From NCBI RefSeq assembly GCF_000721265.1, contig NZ_JOFZ01000001.1, positions 850,177-914,176 of the forward strand: 64,000 bases of DNA, given 5' to 3'. Shown piece after piece: positions 7,801 to 15,771 of this stretch. Source of the DNA: Streptomyces sp. NRRL F-5126 (lineage in GTDB: Bacteria; Actinomycetota; Actinomycetes; Streptomycetales; Streptomycetaceae). The translations under genes were made by a program, and so were the position numbers. The stretch's first letter is position 1. Every line of letters starts with the position of its first letter. The notes below the pieces were generated by a model. That model made no database searches. It had not been told where the DNA came from and was given only the letters and a program-made list of their open reading frames with translations.

Positions 7801-9589
7801 GCAGTTCCTGGTCCGCGCCGTCCGCGGCGGCACCCTCCAGGTGCAGGGCCGTCACCCGGCCGTCCGCGGTCGATATGCGCAGCCGGTACCCGCCGCTGTG
7901 GACGATGGCGCGTGGCGTGCCGTCGGCATCGCGCTCGAACGCGGTCCAGTTGCCGTTGCGGTCGTCGAGCTGCTCCAGCAGTGCGAGGCCGTCGCCGCGC
8001 TCTTCGAAGTGCCGCACCTGGCCGGTCTTGGGGTCGGTGACCGTGTAGCCGTCCTCCGTGCGGTCCAGGGCCAGGCGCGGACCGTGGGCGGGCAGGGTGG
8101 GGACGCCGGGCGCGGGATGCGGGTAGGCCAGGGTCACGCCGTCCTCGCCGACGTGCACGACGCCCTGCGCGTCGATCTCCAGACGCTCGTCGAGCGTGGA
8201 GGACCAGGTGGGCCCGAACCAGCCGCCCAGCCGGTACGACGACTCGAACTGGCGCCGCAGGATCAGCGGGAGTACTCCCGGCAGCGACACGTCGGTTGAC
8301 GGCAACACCATGCGGCCGGTCGCGACGTCGACGGGATCCTTCGCGCAGACCTTCTCGCCCGGCCGCCGCGAGACGTCCTCGGCGCCGTCCTCCACCGCCT
8401 TGCGGGCGCTCGTGCGCAGGCCCTGCTCCGCGGCCTCCTTCGCCCCGTCCTCCGCTGCCAGGCGCAGCCCGCCGCGGGCCAGGCCCACGCCTTTGGTGCC
8501 GACGAGTTCGGGGATGAGGCGGCCGACGAACTCGGCGGGGTCCTTCTTGAACCCGTTGACGGCCGTCTGGACGACCCGCTCAGGGTGCGCGGCCGTGGAG
8601 ACCAGGCCCGACAGGGTCATGCTCACGTTCTGCAGGTACGCAGCCGGGTGCGTGAGGTTGTAGGGGTCCATGGGGTCGAGGCCCCGGGCGAACGTCACCA
8701 GGCCGGCTGTGCCCTTGATGATGCCGCCGCCGACGTGGGCGAGTTCGGTGTTTACGGCCGTGTTGGCGTCGAGGAAGTCGTTGCCGAGGCGGGCCAGGGG
8801 TGGGGGCTCGGCCGGGGCGTGGGCGAGCGCCGCCTTGATCTTTCCCTGCGCCTCAGAGCCGGCGGTGTTGCGCTGCTTACGCGCCTCGGCCAGCTTGGCA
8901 CGGGCCGCCTTGACGTCCGCCTCGCCGGGGTCGGTGAACGGGTCGGGTTTCGGGCCGGGGTCCTCGTTCGCGTCGACCTTCGCGTTGTACGCGTCGACCT
9001 TCTTGTTGTACGCGTTGACTGCGTCCTTGGAGGCTTTGACGCCCTTCTTGTACAGGGCGATGGCCTCCTTGGCCTGGCCCTGTGCCCAGGTGACGGTGTG
9101 CGCGTAGGCGTCGAGAGCGCCGGCAGCCGCCTCGCAGGCGGCCGCGGCCTGCGCCCACTTGGCGGGGTGGAGCCCGAACTCCTCCCGGAACGCGTCGCCG
9201 CCCTCGCCCTTCCAGCCCGATGAGTCGACCTTCTTCATCCCCGTGGCGACCTTGCCGAACGCGGAGTGGAAGTCGGTGAGGTGCTTGGCACTCTCGCGTA
9301 TCTTGCCGGGATCGCCGTGGACGAGCTCGTTCGGCTCGTCGCTCTGGCCGAGTTGCTGCTCGCCAGGGGTGGCGCCCAGGTCGGACGCGAGGTCGTCACC
9401 CCAGTCCTCCACGTGATCGGCCCAGTCGTGCAGGCCGACGTGGTCCAGGCCGTCGCCGACCTTGTTCGTGGCCCAGTCGACGCCCTCGCCGGCCTTCTTC
9501 TTGCCCTCGTCGAAGAGGTGCTCGCCGTAGCCGAGGCCCTTGTTGATGCCGTGGCTGATGCCGTCGCCTATGTCCCCCAGCAGGCCCAT
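4805..9589 (-). CDS. RHS/YD-repeat polymorphic toxin with ADP-ribosyltransferase-like C-terminus
   Basis: A 1594-residue protein. The N-terminal 250 residues hold a WXG100-like T7SS-type region (SSGWKGEGGDAFREEFG) and helices rich in Ala and Lys. A DUF6531 domain begins near residue 415 (CAKDPVDVATGRMVLP) and is followed by many YD repeats (RYGYTDGHL, FGYDAHGRIT and similar). The RHS core ends with YYDPESGLHYNYFRHYDP and LIDPLGL near residue 1445. The last 148 residues form a variable toxin tip with LFRGTT, TPTSTD and an AEAEVGVEL segment, matching the R / [ST]-S-T / E-x-E layout of ADP-ribosyltransferases. The ATG at 9589 overlaps the upstream stop (ATGA). Export by a type VII-like route is inferred from the WXG region. 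Confidence 0.92.
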   Translation of the reverse strand: MGLLGDIGDGISHGINKGLGYGEHLFDEGKKKAGEGVDWATNKVGDGLDHVGLHDWADHVEDWGDDLASDLGATPGEQQLGQSDEPNELVHGDPGKIRESAKHLTDFHSAFGKVATGMKKVDSSGWKGEGGDAFREEFGLHPAKWAQAAAACEAAAGALDAYAHTVTWAQGQAKEAIALYKKGVKASKDAVNAYNKKVDAYNAKVDANEDPGPKPDPFTDPGEADVKAARAKLAEARKQRNTAGSEAQGKIKAALAHAPAEPPPLARLGNDFLDANTAVNTELAHVGGGIIKGTAGLVTFARGLDPMDPYNLTHPAAYLQNVSMTLSGLVSTAAHPERVVQTAVNGFKKDPAEFVGRLIPELVGTKGVGLARGGLRLAAEDGAKEAAEQGLRTSARKAVEDGAEDVSRRPGEKVCAKDPVDVATGRMVLPSTDVSLPGVLPLILRRQFESSYRLGGWFGPTWSSTLDERLEIDAQGVVHVGEDGVTLAYPHPAPGVPTLPAHGPRLALDRTEDGYTVTDPKTGQVRHFEERGDGLALLEQLDDRNGNWTAFERDADGTPRAIVHSGGYRLRISTADGRVTALHLEGAAADGADQELLRYGYTDGHLTTVTNSSGRPTRFGYDAHGRITSWTDTNDSRFDYNYDDQDRCTHQSGAAGHLRSDFTYSAVDPDTGEHTTAITDSLGHATHYTVNAHCRVIAETDPLGATTRYQRDHRGRLLARTDPLGRTTSFQYDQAGDLVTVTRPDGRATRAEYNGQGLPTKVMNTDGTVTRQTYDEHGNRTSITDPTGRTTHLAYNTAGHLTSVTDPLGSTTTVASDPAGLPLLVTDPLGATTRYQRDAFGRPTAITDPTGATARMTWTVEGHLTRRTAPDGTAESWTYDGEGNCTSHTDPLGGVSRYAYTHFDLLTARTGPDGVRYEFAHDTELRLTNVTNPQGLTWTYSYDAAGRLAEETDFDDRTLAYAYDTAGRLASQTNALGDRVEFERNDLGQVLRKNAAGRETTYAYDLTDHLAQATGPDGTTLTLLRDRHGWLRSETVDGRTLTYTYDDLGRRTARTTPAGASTTYSYDAAGRLTGMNASGRAIDLTYDAAGREQTRRIGGAITLHHTFDALGRLTEESVTAAGGRPVQHRAYTYRADGNITDIDDQLSGHHHYDLDTSGRVTTVQASDWTESYAYDEAGNQTHASWPAEHPGQDAVGTREYTGTRVTRAGGVRYEHDALGRTTLRQKTRLSRKPDTWRYEWDPEDRLTQVTTPDGTRWRYTYDPLGRRTAKLRLAPDGETVTERVDFTWDGTTLCEQTTTSPALPAPVTLTWDHHGLRPLTQTERRTTTTDVADAPQPDIDSRFFAIVTDLVGTPSELIDDHGDIAWRTRSTLWGTTAWTADSTTYTPLRFPGQYYDPESGLHYNYFRHYDPETARYINPDPMGLSASPNPVGYVPTPTSLIDPLGLAPVGCPEEPHLFRGTTRGYDASSGTQASGYTPTSTDAGVATAFARHSEQFGDAVVQLFPRSALNGVATAPGYIAAEAEVGVELSAGELAGRASVTLPVDSARDILADMGIHVPKVTSYQGISDALEWDIPKLTPEQTTQFLREAYRHG

Positions 9590-10193
9590 CAGCCGTTGCC
9601 GTCCTGCTGCGTGTCCTGCTGCCCGTCCGGGATGCCGAACGCGCCGTCCAGGTCCGCGGGATTCGGGCCCAGCGGGCCGAGGGGGCCGAGGGTGTGCGAC
9701 GTCATCACGTCGTGGCCCGCGTCCTTCCACCCCTGCCCGATGTTCGTCAGCGCGTCGTCGAAGGACTTCTCGCTGAAGTCCGTGCTCGCCCCGGACGTGA
9801 CGATGTCGCGCCAGCCGGTCTTCTCGATGTCGTCCTCGGACGCGTACGGGTTGCCGACCGCCGCGTTCGTGGCGACCTTGAAGCTGCCCTCCAGGTAGTG
9901 CTCGGTCTCGTAGTGCGCACCCGCCGACATGCCCGTCTTGGCCGCCAGCGCGTTGCCCTCGTCGACCAGCGCACGCACCCCCACTCCCAGCGGTCGCAGA
10001 ACGTTCGCAATTCGTCCGTCAGGCCCTCGTGTCCGAGTTGCAGACCCGACAGTGCGATGTCGCTGAAGCCCCGCCCGGCGTCGGCCGCGCCGACCATGCC
10101 CAGCTCCTTGAGCTCGCCCAGGGCTGCCGTCAGCCCCTGTGCGATCAGGCCGAGCCCCTCGGTCTGAAGGGCCTTGCCGTCGCTGCCCGTCAT
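9589..10193 (-). pseudogene. WXG100-like protein upstream of Rhs, broken by one frameshift
   Basis: The reading frame starts at 10193 (MTGSDGKALQTEGLGLIAQG) and runs to about 9980 (DELRTFCDRWEWG), where coding sense jumps to another frame (VRALVDEGNALAAKTGMS) and continues to a stop overlapping the Rhs start. One base missing from the run of five Cs at 9978-9982 (G on the coding strand) would restore an uninterrupted protein of about 201 residues reading RWEWGVRALVDEGN. Related helical proteins sit next to Rhs genes in other streptomycetes. Either a true frameshift in a homopolymer or a sequencing error. Its start overlaps the SseB stop (ATGA). Confidence 0.82.
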
Positions 10194-10699
10194 GCCGCGC
10201 CCCCTTCACCCACCGGAAGGTCCACGGCCGCCGCGTCCGGCACGATCCCGTGCAGGGGCGGGAAGACCATCCCGTCCTCCCCGTCCGCGCAGTCCAGCGC
10301 CACCCCGCACGGCACCCCCGCCGCCGGCACCGCCACGTCCAGCAGGCGCGCGCCGAGGACGGTCTGGTACGCCCACTCGCGTGCCGTCTCGCCACGCGCC
10401 ACCGCGTAACGGGCCAGCGCCTGCTCGTCGGAGAACGCCAGGACGAAACGGATTCCGTTGAAGTCGGCAGTCAGCAGGCCCCGCTCCTCGTCGGGCCCCG
10501 GCCCGTCGCCCAGCGGGACCAGCACTGCGGTGCGACGGAACTCGCCCAGCAGCTCGGCGAACGCGTGCCTGCGGGCCTTCGCCGAGCCAGTGCCGGTTTC
10601 AGCGGGTGTGGGTCCCTCCGTCGTCTGCGCCACGTCCGCCAAGCGCAGGTCGCGCGCGCCGTTGCGCGGCTGCGCCGCCTCGCCCCCGTGGTCAGACAT
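10190..10699 (-). CDS. SseB-like domain protein, first gene of the Rhs operon
   Basis: About 169 residues. The central part resembles the SseB N-terminal domain: FAELLGEFRRTAVLVPLGD, then a segment ending in TADFNGIRFVLAFSDEQALARY, then PCGVALDCADGEDGMVFPP. In actinomycetes such proteins often precede WXG-type and Rhs genes, and the coupling to the next gene by an ATGA overlap (10190-10193) supports an operon. The exact role is unknown. ATG 10699 was chosen; ATG 10708 lies three codons earlier and has GGGAAG directly against it. Confidence 0.82.
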   Translation of the reverse strand: MSDHGGEAAQPRNGARDLRLADVAQTTEGPTPAETGTGSAKARRHAFAELLGEFRRTAVLVPLGDGPGPDEERGLLTADFNGIRFVLAFSDEQALARYAVARGETAREWAYQTVLGARLLDVAVPAAGVPCGVALDCADGEDGMVFPPLHGIVPDAAAVDLPVGEGGAA

Positions 10700-10729
10700 G
10701 TGCGCCATCTTCCCAACGGCCAGGACTGC

Positions 10730-10762
10730 GTCGCAACGACTATCTGTTGGACGCTGGTCACA
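10730..10762 (-). promoter_or_regulatory. Promoter-like motif upstream of the SseB/WXG/Rhs operon
   Basis: On the minus strand TGTGACCAGCGT (10762-10751), 13 bases, then GTTGCGAC (10737-10730), about 30 bases before the SseB start. It repeats the two blocks found at 553-582. Probably the promoter or activator site of the Rhs operon; inferred from position and repetition. Confidence 0.4.
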
Positions 10763-10796
10763 GTGAGCCGCGAACGGGGAGCCTTGTGGGGCTGTA

Positions 10797-12200
10797 TCAG
10801 GCGCGGCCGCCCGCCGCGTCCCAGGCCGCGACGAGGCCGGTGTAGAGCTCGGCGTCGCTCAGGCCGCGGGGCTCGGGGCCCGCGTGGAAGAAGCCGACGT
10901 GGTCCATCTCCTGCTCCGCCTTGCGCAGGAAGTCGAACGCCTTGGAGTCGGACGGGCCGAACGCGACGAACGCCCAGGCCAGGGGCTTGCCCGCGACGTC
11001 GTTCAGCGCCTGGCGCGCGACGAGCTTGGCGTCGGGGGCGCCGTCGGTCTGGAAGACGACCAGCGCGGGGCGGCCCTCGGACGCGGCCTCCGACTTCTCG
11101 TAGTGCTCGACGACGTCCTCGACGGCGCGGTGGTAGCTCGTGCGGCCGAGCCGCCCGAGGCCCGCGTGCGTCTCGTCGATGACGTTCTCGTACGCGCCGA
11201 GGGTCAGGTCGGCCGAGCCGTCGATGTCGGTGGAGAAGAACACCGTGTGGACGACGGGGTCGACGGCGTCCTCGCCGCCCAGTTGCGCGGCCAGCGCGAG
11301 CACCTGCTCGGCGAGGCCCTGCACGCTGCCGTCCTTGTAGAACGTCCGCATGGAGCCCGACCGGTCGAGCACGAGGTAGACGGCGCGCTCGGGCGCCCTG
11401 TCACCCAGCGCCTCGCCGGCGGCGTCGTACGCGCCGCGCAGGCCATCGGGGACGTGGGCGGCGGGGGCGTCCGCCGCGTTCTTGGCGTCGGCCGGCGGTT
11501 CCGCTCCCGGCCGCTCGGGCTCCGGGGGCTCCGCAGCCTCTGACTCCGCGGTCGATGCCGCGTCCGGCTCGGGAGCCGACTCTGCGGCCGATTCCGCTTC
11601 TGGCTGCTCGGGGTGCGAGTCCTCCGGCGCCGCGGCGGGAGCCTCGGCCGGGGTGTCGGCGTGTGCTTCCTGCTCACCGGCTTCGGGGGCCAGTTCTGGC
11701 TCCGGCTCGGACGCGGGCGTCGCGGACCGCTCCTGCTCGTCGGCACCGGGGCCCGGTTCCGATCGCCCGGCCTCGGGAGCCGCCTCCGCCCGCTCGGGCT
11801 CGGGGGCCGTCTGCGGATCCTCCGGGGCCGTCGGCTCGGGCTCGGGCTCCTGCTCGGCGGCCACGCGATCGGGCTTCGTCGGCTCGGGCGTCGCCACCGC
11901 CTCGGTGATCTTCGTGTCCGGGGCGTCGTCCGGCGTTGCCTGGGCCGGGACCTTCGGGGTCGGCGGCGTCGTGGCGCGCGGGTTGTCGAAGGCCGCCGCC
12001 ACCAGGTCTGCCGCGGCGTCGCCGGAGTCCGCCGGCGCGGCGGCGTCCGGGGCAGCCGGGGCCGGCTGCGTGCGGTCCGCGCGCTCGCGGTCCGCCTGCG
12101 GCGGGAGGACGGTGCCGGTCGACTCGTCGTGCCCCTCGGGGCCGCTCGTGTCGCCACCGTCGCGTCCGAACACCTTGCGCAGCAAGCTCCGAATGCCCAT
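10797..12200 (-). CDS. VWA-domain protein with long Ala/Glu/Pro-rich linker
   Basis: A 467-residue protein. After a short conserved N-terminus ([20 protein letters not shown]), residues 20-245 are low-complexity Ala/Glu/Pro/Ser. The von Willebrand factor A domain follows, with the MIDAS motif LVLDRSGSM near residue 275 and later [25 protein letters not shown] and [11 protein letters not shown]. This type resembles the tellurium-resistance-associated VWA proteins (TerF/TerY-like). The TerF link is a family impression, not proven. It is transcribed in the same direction as the Rhs operon but separated by about 90 bp with its own start, so operon membership is unclear. Confidence 0.85.
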   Translation of the reverse strand: MGIRSLLRKVFGRDGGDTSGPEGHDESTGTVLPPQADRERADRTQPAPAAPDAAAPADSGDAAADLVAAAFDNPRATTPPTPKVPAQATPDDAPDTKITEAVATPEPTKPDRVAAEQEPEPEPTAPEDPQTAPEPERAEAAPEAGRSEPGPGADEQERSATPASEPEPELAPEAGEQEAHADTPAEAPAAAPEDSHPEQPEAESAAESAPEPDAASTAESEAAEPPEPERPGAEPPADAKNAADAPAAHVPDGLRGAYDAAGEALGDRAPERAVYLVLDRSGSMRTFYKDGSVQGLAEQVLALAAQLGGEDAVDPVVHTVFFSTDIDGSADLTLGAYENVIDETHAGLGRLGRTSYHRAVEDVVEHYEKSEAASEGRPALVVFQTDGAPDAKLVARQALNDVAGKPLAWAFVAFGPSDSKAFDFLRKAEQEMDHVGFFHAGPEPRGLSDAELYTGLVAAWDAAGGRA

Positions 12201-12410
12201 GAGGGAGCCCTTTCAGATCAGTTGTGGGTGCCGGCGGGAGACCTGGGGCCCGTGGTTCGGGCCCGGGTGACCCCGCAATTCTGGCCAGGGCGGGTACGTA
12301 AGGTTAGCCGCCCCGGCCGCGGACCCCCAGCCTCGCCCCGTGCTCGGCGTTGACCTGCCCTTTTGCTCGGGCCACGGAGAGAGCCGCCCCCGCCCGTTAG
12401 GCTCGGTGGC

Positions 12411-12920
12411 ATGGCTTCCGAGGACGCGACCGAACCGAACGCACCGGCCGCCACCGCCCCCACGCCGCACGAGTCCGCGACGGCCGAGTCCGCGCCGCGC
12501 GTGCCCACGACGGCCGAGTCCGCGCCGCGCGTGCCCGCGACGGCCGCGAGCGGCGGTCCGTCCGTGCGGGTGGACAGCTGGGTGTGGTCCGTGCGCCTGA
12601 CGAAGACGCGCTCCCAGGCCGCCGCCGCGTGCAAGGGCGGCCACGTCCGCGTGAACGGTGAGCGCGTGAAGCCGTCCCAGCCGGTGAAGGCGGGCGACGA
12701 GGTGCGCGTGTGGCACGCGGGACGCGAGCGGCTCGTCGTCGTCCGGCAGGTGATCAAGAAGCGCGTGGGCGCGCCGGTGGCCGTGACGTGCTACGTCGAC
12801 AACAGCCCGCCCCCGCCGCCCAAGGAGTACACGGCACCCGCCGCCCTGCGCCCCCGCGGCGCGGGCCGCCCGACGAAGCGGGAGCGCAGGGACCTGGACC
12901 GGCTGCAGGGCCACCACTGA
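12411..12920 (+). CDS. S4-domain RNA-binding protein
   Basis: About 169 residues. The ATG at 12411 was chosen because a -10-like TAGGCT lies 7 bases upstream, the usual picture for a leaderless streptomycete mRNA, and the next ATG upstream adds only an unlikely proline-rich extension. The N-terminal 50 residues are a low-complexity linker including a 10-residue repeat. The S4 domain spans residues 52-115: VRVDSWVWSVRLTKTRSQAA, then CKGGHVRVNGERVKPSQPV and KAGDEVRVWHAGRER, followed by a basic tail (RPTKRERRDLDRL). HSP15-like members of this family bind rRNA on stalled or free 50S subunits; that role is inferred. Confidence 0.88.
   Translation: MASEDATEPNAPAATAPTPHESATAESAPRVPTTAESAPRVPATAASGGPSVRVDSWVWSVRLTKTRSQAAAACKGGHVRVNGERVKPSQPVKAGDEVRVWHAGRERLVVVRQVIKKRVGAPVAVTCYVDNSPPPPPKEYTAPAALRPRGAGRPTKRERRDLDRLQGHH
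12480..12539 (+). repeat. 30-bp tandem repeat, two copies, in the S4 gene
   Basis: Two nearly identical 30-base copies encode the 10-residue unit TAESAPRVP(T/A) in the linker before the S4 domain. The copies differ at the last codon. Probably slippage-prone and of no structural role. Confidence 0.75.
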
Positions 12921-12951
12921 TGAGCGGCCGGGCGGCGCCGCCCGGGTGCCC

Positions 12952-13209
12952 TCAGCCCCGGTAGCCCTCGACCTCGCCCGCCGGGCGCACCCTCGCCTCC
13001 GCCGGGTCCTCGCCGAACTCGGACTTGGCCCTGCGCTGCCGCAGCAGGTCCCAGCACTGGTCGAGTTCGACCTCGACGGCCCTGAGCCGTGCGCGCTCCT
13101 CGTCGCCGAGTCCCTGGTTGCCGGTGGAGCGCTCGCGCAGCGCGTGTTCCTCGTCCACGAGGCCGTTGATCGTGTGCAAGATGCCCTGGTCGTCCTTCGA
13201 AGGGGTCAT
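12952..13209 (-). CDS. DUF2630 family protein
   Basis: An 85-residue charged, helical protein: MTPSKDDQGILHTINGLVDE at the N-terminus, then HALRERS and LRAVEVELDQCWDLLRQRR, ending in a disordered tail. This matches the actinobacterial DUF2630 pattern (I-x-x-LV-x-EEH-x-L, then E-L-D-QCWDLLRQRRA). Function unknown. ATG 13209 is preferred; an ATG at 13221 adds four residues, and AGAGG lies 12 bases before 13209. Confidence 0.88.
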   Translation of the reverse strand: MTPSKDDQGILHTINGLVDEEHALRERSTGNQGLGDEERARLRAVEVELDQCWDLLRQRRAKSEFGEDPAEARVRPAGEVEGYRG

Positions 13210-13274
13210 CGCCGCATCCACCTCTCACTCGTACGGGTCGTGCTCCGCCCATCCTGCCCTCCCCGTCACCCCCG

Positions 13275-14318
13275 TCACCCGTGCAGGTCGAGGCGGACGC
13301 GCAGGGCCCGGTGGTCCGTGCCGGACAGATCGATGAACCGCGCCTCGCGCACCTGGAATTCCCGGCTGACGAGTACGTGGTCGATCTGCACGCCCAGCGG
13401 CCGCGGCGCCGCGTGCGGCCAGGACGGGGTGTGCGCGGCCCCGCCGTACAGGGCGCTGTCGCGCAGGCCGCCCGCCGAGAGCAGGTGGCGGAAGGCCGCG
13501 TGGTCGCGTGTCGCGTTGAAGTCGCCCGCGACGATCCCGGGCGTGCCGTCGCGGGCGGAGGCGGCCGCGTACGCCTGGATCCGGCCGAGTTCGGTGCGCC
13601 AGGCCGCCACCTGGCCGGAGATCGGGGGCAGCGGGTGGGCGAGTTGCAGCCGTACCGCTCGGCCGCCGATCGTCGCGACCGCGCCGGGCATCGCCATCGT
13701 CGAGGGGATGCCCGCCGTGTTCCGCAGCGGGTAGACGGACAGGATCGCCGACCCCTTCGAGCCGTCCTGCCTGACGACGTTCCGGTACGGATAGGCCGTG
13801 CGCGGCAGCCGCTCCAGCAGCGCGGAGCAGCGCAGCGAGCACTCCTCGACGAAGACGATCCCGGGCTTTTGCCCGTGCGCCGTCTCGCGCCGCACCTCGT
13901 CGATCAGCCGGGGCGCGGCCTGGCCGAACTCGACGTTGGACGTCAGGACGCTCACGTGGGCGACGACGGGACCGGGCGGCGCGGGCGCGGTCTCGCCCGC
14001 CCCGAAGGGCCGCGCGAACCAGGCCGTCACCGCGAGCACCACCACCGCCCACAGCGCGCCCGCGCGCCACCGCAGCGCGGCCGCTGCCGCGAGCGCCGCG
14101 CCCGCCGGCACCAGCAGCCAGGGCAGTGGCGCGAGCAACTGCGTGACGGGCGTGACCGCGTCGGTCCCCAGCACGCGGCACGCCACGACGACGGACACGA
14201 CGAGCAGCGTCAGCCCGGTGGCCCAGCGCGCCAGGCTCAGCACCAACGGGCGCCGGGGGCGGGGCGGTTGGGCGCGGGGCCGATCGGCGCGCGACGGCAT
14301 GGGCGTGGACGTGGGCAA
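13275..14318 (-). CDS. Membrane-anchored endonuclease/exonuclease/phosphatase family protein
   Basis: A 347-residue protein. Residues 25-105 hold three hydrophobic segments (LARWATGLTLLVVSVVVACR, LPWLLVPAGAALAAAAALRW and a third near GALWAVVVLAVTAW), placing the enzymatic part outside or at the membrane. The catalytic domain follows: VLTSNVEFG (metal-binding Asn), IVFVEECS (Glu), VAGDFNATRDHAAF (Asp/Asn) and a terminal SGTDHRALRV (Asp-His). These are the conserved EEP residues, so hydrolysis of a phosphodiester or phosphomonoester is expected. The substrate cannot be told from sequence. Confidence 0.9.
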   Translation of the reverse strand: MPTSTPMPSRADRPRAQPPRPRRPLVLSLARWATGLTLLVVSVVVACRVLGTDAVTPVTQLLAPLPWLLVPAGAALAAAAALRWRAGALWAVVVLAVTAWFARPFGAGETAPAPPGPVVAHVSVLTSNVEFGQAAPRLIDEVRRETAHGQKPGIVFVEECSLRCSALLERLPRTAYPYRNVVRQDGSKGSAILSVYPLRNTAGIPSTMAMPGAVATIGGRAVRLQLAHPLPPISGQVAAWRTELGRIQAYAAASARDGTPGIVAGDFNATRDHAAFRHLLSAGGLRDSALYGGAAHTPSWPHAAPRPLGVQIDHVLVSREFQVREARFIDLSGTDHRALRVRLDLHG

Positions 14319-14464
14319 CCGGCGGCCTCTCGGGCGTCTGGCGGGCGTACGGGCGGTGGCGGTGGCGGTGGCGTGGACGGAGTCGGCCGGCGCGTACGGC
14401 GGGCCGGGCCCGCCTGCGCGCCGTCCGCATCCCTACCCACCGGGCCGCCGGCCTCACGCCGGCC

Positions 14465-14947
14465 TCACGCCGACCTGCGGCCTCCGCGGTCCCAGGCCAG
14501 CGACCAGATGACGAAGACCGAGACGCCGAGCGCCAGGATCGCCCAGACCGGCGCGTACGGCAGGAACATGAACTGCGCGAACACGTTCAGTGCGGCCAGC
14601 GCGATGCCGGTCATCCTCGCCCAGGTGGCGCCGCGGAAGACGCCGAGCCCGACGATGACCATCAGCACGCCGAGCGCCAGGTGGATCCAGCCCCAGCTCG
14701 TGAGGTTGAACGAGTACACGTAGTTGTTCACGTGCGCGTAGACGTTGTCCCTGGCGATCGCGACGATGCCCTGGAGTATGTCCATGACGCCGGAGACGAC
14801 GAGCAGCGTGCCCGCGAAGAGCGTGCCGCCCGCCGCCCAGACGGCGGCCGCGTCGTGGTCGTGCCGTCCACGTCCGGTACCCGCGTCGTGTCCCATGCCC
14901 ATGTCGGAACCGGTGCTACGGGGGTGTTGTGCGGTGTTGTGGCTCAT
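14465..14947 (-). CDS. Four-helix membrane protein, DUF7144-like
   Basis: About 160 residues. After a His-rich polar N-terminus (MSHNTAQHPRSTG, then GRGRHDHD) come four predicted membrane helices: AAGGTLFAGTLLVVSGVMDI, WGWIHLALGVLMVIVGLGVF, MTGIALAALNVFAQFMFLPY and WAILALGVSVFVIWSLA. The pattern fits the actinobacterial DUF7144 membrane family, whose function is unknown. ATG 14947 was chosen over 14974; GAGG lies very close to it, so the start is not certain. Confidence 0.78.
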   Translation of the reverse strand: MSHNTAQHPRSTGSDMGMGHDAGTGRGRHDHDAAAVWAAGGTLFAGTLLVVSGVMDILQGIVAIARDNVYAHVNNYVYSFNLTSWGWIHLALGVLMVIVGLGVFRGATWARMTGIALAALNVFAQFMFLPYAPVWAILALGVSVFVIWSLAWDRGGRRSA

Positions 14948-15139
14948 GTCCTCATGGTGCGCCCATTCGGGCAAAAGGGATATTTATCTCGTTTTCACCC
15001 TCGTTGACCTGCACATTCGGCCGCCGGGCTTGCCCGGGAGCCCGGCAGAGGCATGACCGGCGCCGGGAGGGTTACTCGTGCGCCGGAGATCCGCGAACTC
15101 GTGAACGGGGCATGAGGCGCAGGCGAAGGAGGCACCGGC

Positions 15140-15571
15140 ATGGCTCACGCAGAACCGTCTCCCCGGCGGGCAACGACCAGGCGCCGCCCGGGCGTTCCGC
15201 AGCAGATGCACCCGGCGGCCGTCGGCACGGCCCTGATACTCGGCATCGCCGTCGGCGCGTTCGCCGCCTACCTGGCACGCGACGGCGGACCCGCCACCTT
15301 CGGGCAGCTCTGGCTCGCCCTGGCGTCGGGCTTCGGCTTCGCCGCGATCTGCTTCACACTCACGCGCGCGGGCCACCTCATGTCCCGCGAGTTGCGGGCG
15401 CTGCTGTGGGGTGTGCTCGTCGGCGGCACGGTCGGCTTCCTGCGCAGCGTGGGCGGCTTCAGCAACTACCGCTCGGTGTGGATCGGCATCGTGATCGGCC
15501 TCGCCACCATCCTCGTGACCTGGTACTGGTGGTACACGCACGAGCGGCCGTCGGACACGGGCGAGGTGTAG
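15140..15571 (+). CDS. Small integral membrane protein
   Basis: A 143-residue protein with an excellent AAGGAGG ribosome site 8 bases before the ATG. A basic N-terminus (RRATTRRRPG) precedes four hydrophobic segments: VGTALILGIAVGAFAAYLA, LWLALASGFGFAAICFTL, ALLWGVLVGGTVGFL and WIGIVIGLATILVTWYWWYT. I do not recognise the family. It is divergent from the DUF7144-like gene. Confidence 0.82.
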   Translation: MAHAEPSPRRATTRRRPGVPQQMHPAAVGTALILGIAVGAFAAYLARDGGPATFGQLWLALASGFGFAAICFTLTRAGHLMSRELRALLWGVLVGGTVGFLRSVGGFSNYRSVWIGIVIGLATILVTWYWWYTHERPSDTGEV

Positions 15572-15771
15572 GGGCGAGACGTGGGGGCGGCACGCCGGAC
15601 TGGCGTGGCCGCCCGCCCCCGTCCCCTGTTCCCTGTCCCCTGTCTCACCGTGAGTCCAAGATCCCCTACCCGGAGTGCGGGAACCGCGATGGTTGACCTT
15701 GCCCGCGGGGGAAGCCCCAGCATCGTCCGTGCCGGGCGGAAACGGCCGCTCGGCAGGGGAAGGGCAACGGG

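Noticed and set aside
5400..8000. Many recurring short strings in the Rhs gene considered as a tandem DNA repeat or CRISPR
   Set aside because: They are degenerate, coding and match the YD-repeat protein periodicity; spacers and exact repeats are lacking.
5366..8299. Long plus-strand reading frames rich in Val, Gly and Arg opposite the Rhs gene
   Set aside because: They are antisense shadows of the GC-rich YD-repeat coding strand: no ribosome sites, no domains, and the minus strand is an unmistakable RHS protein.
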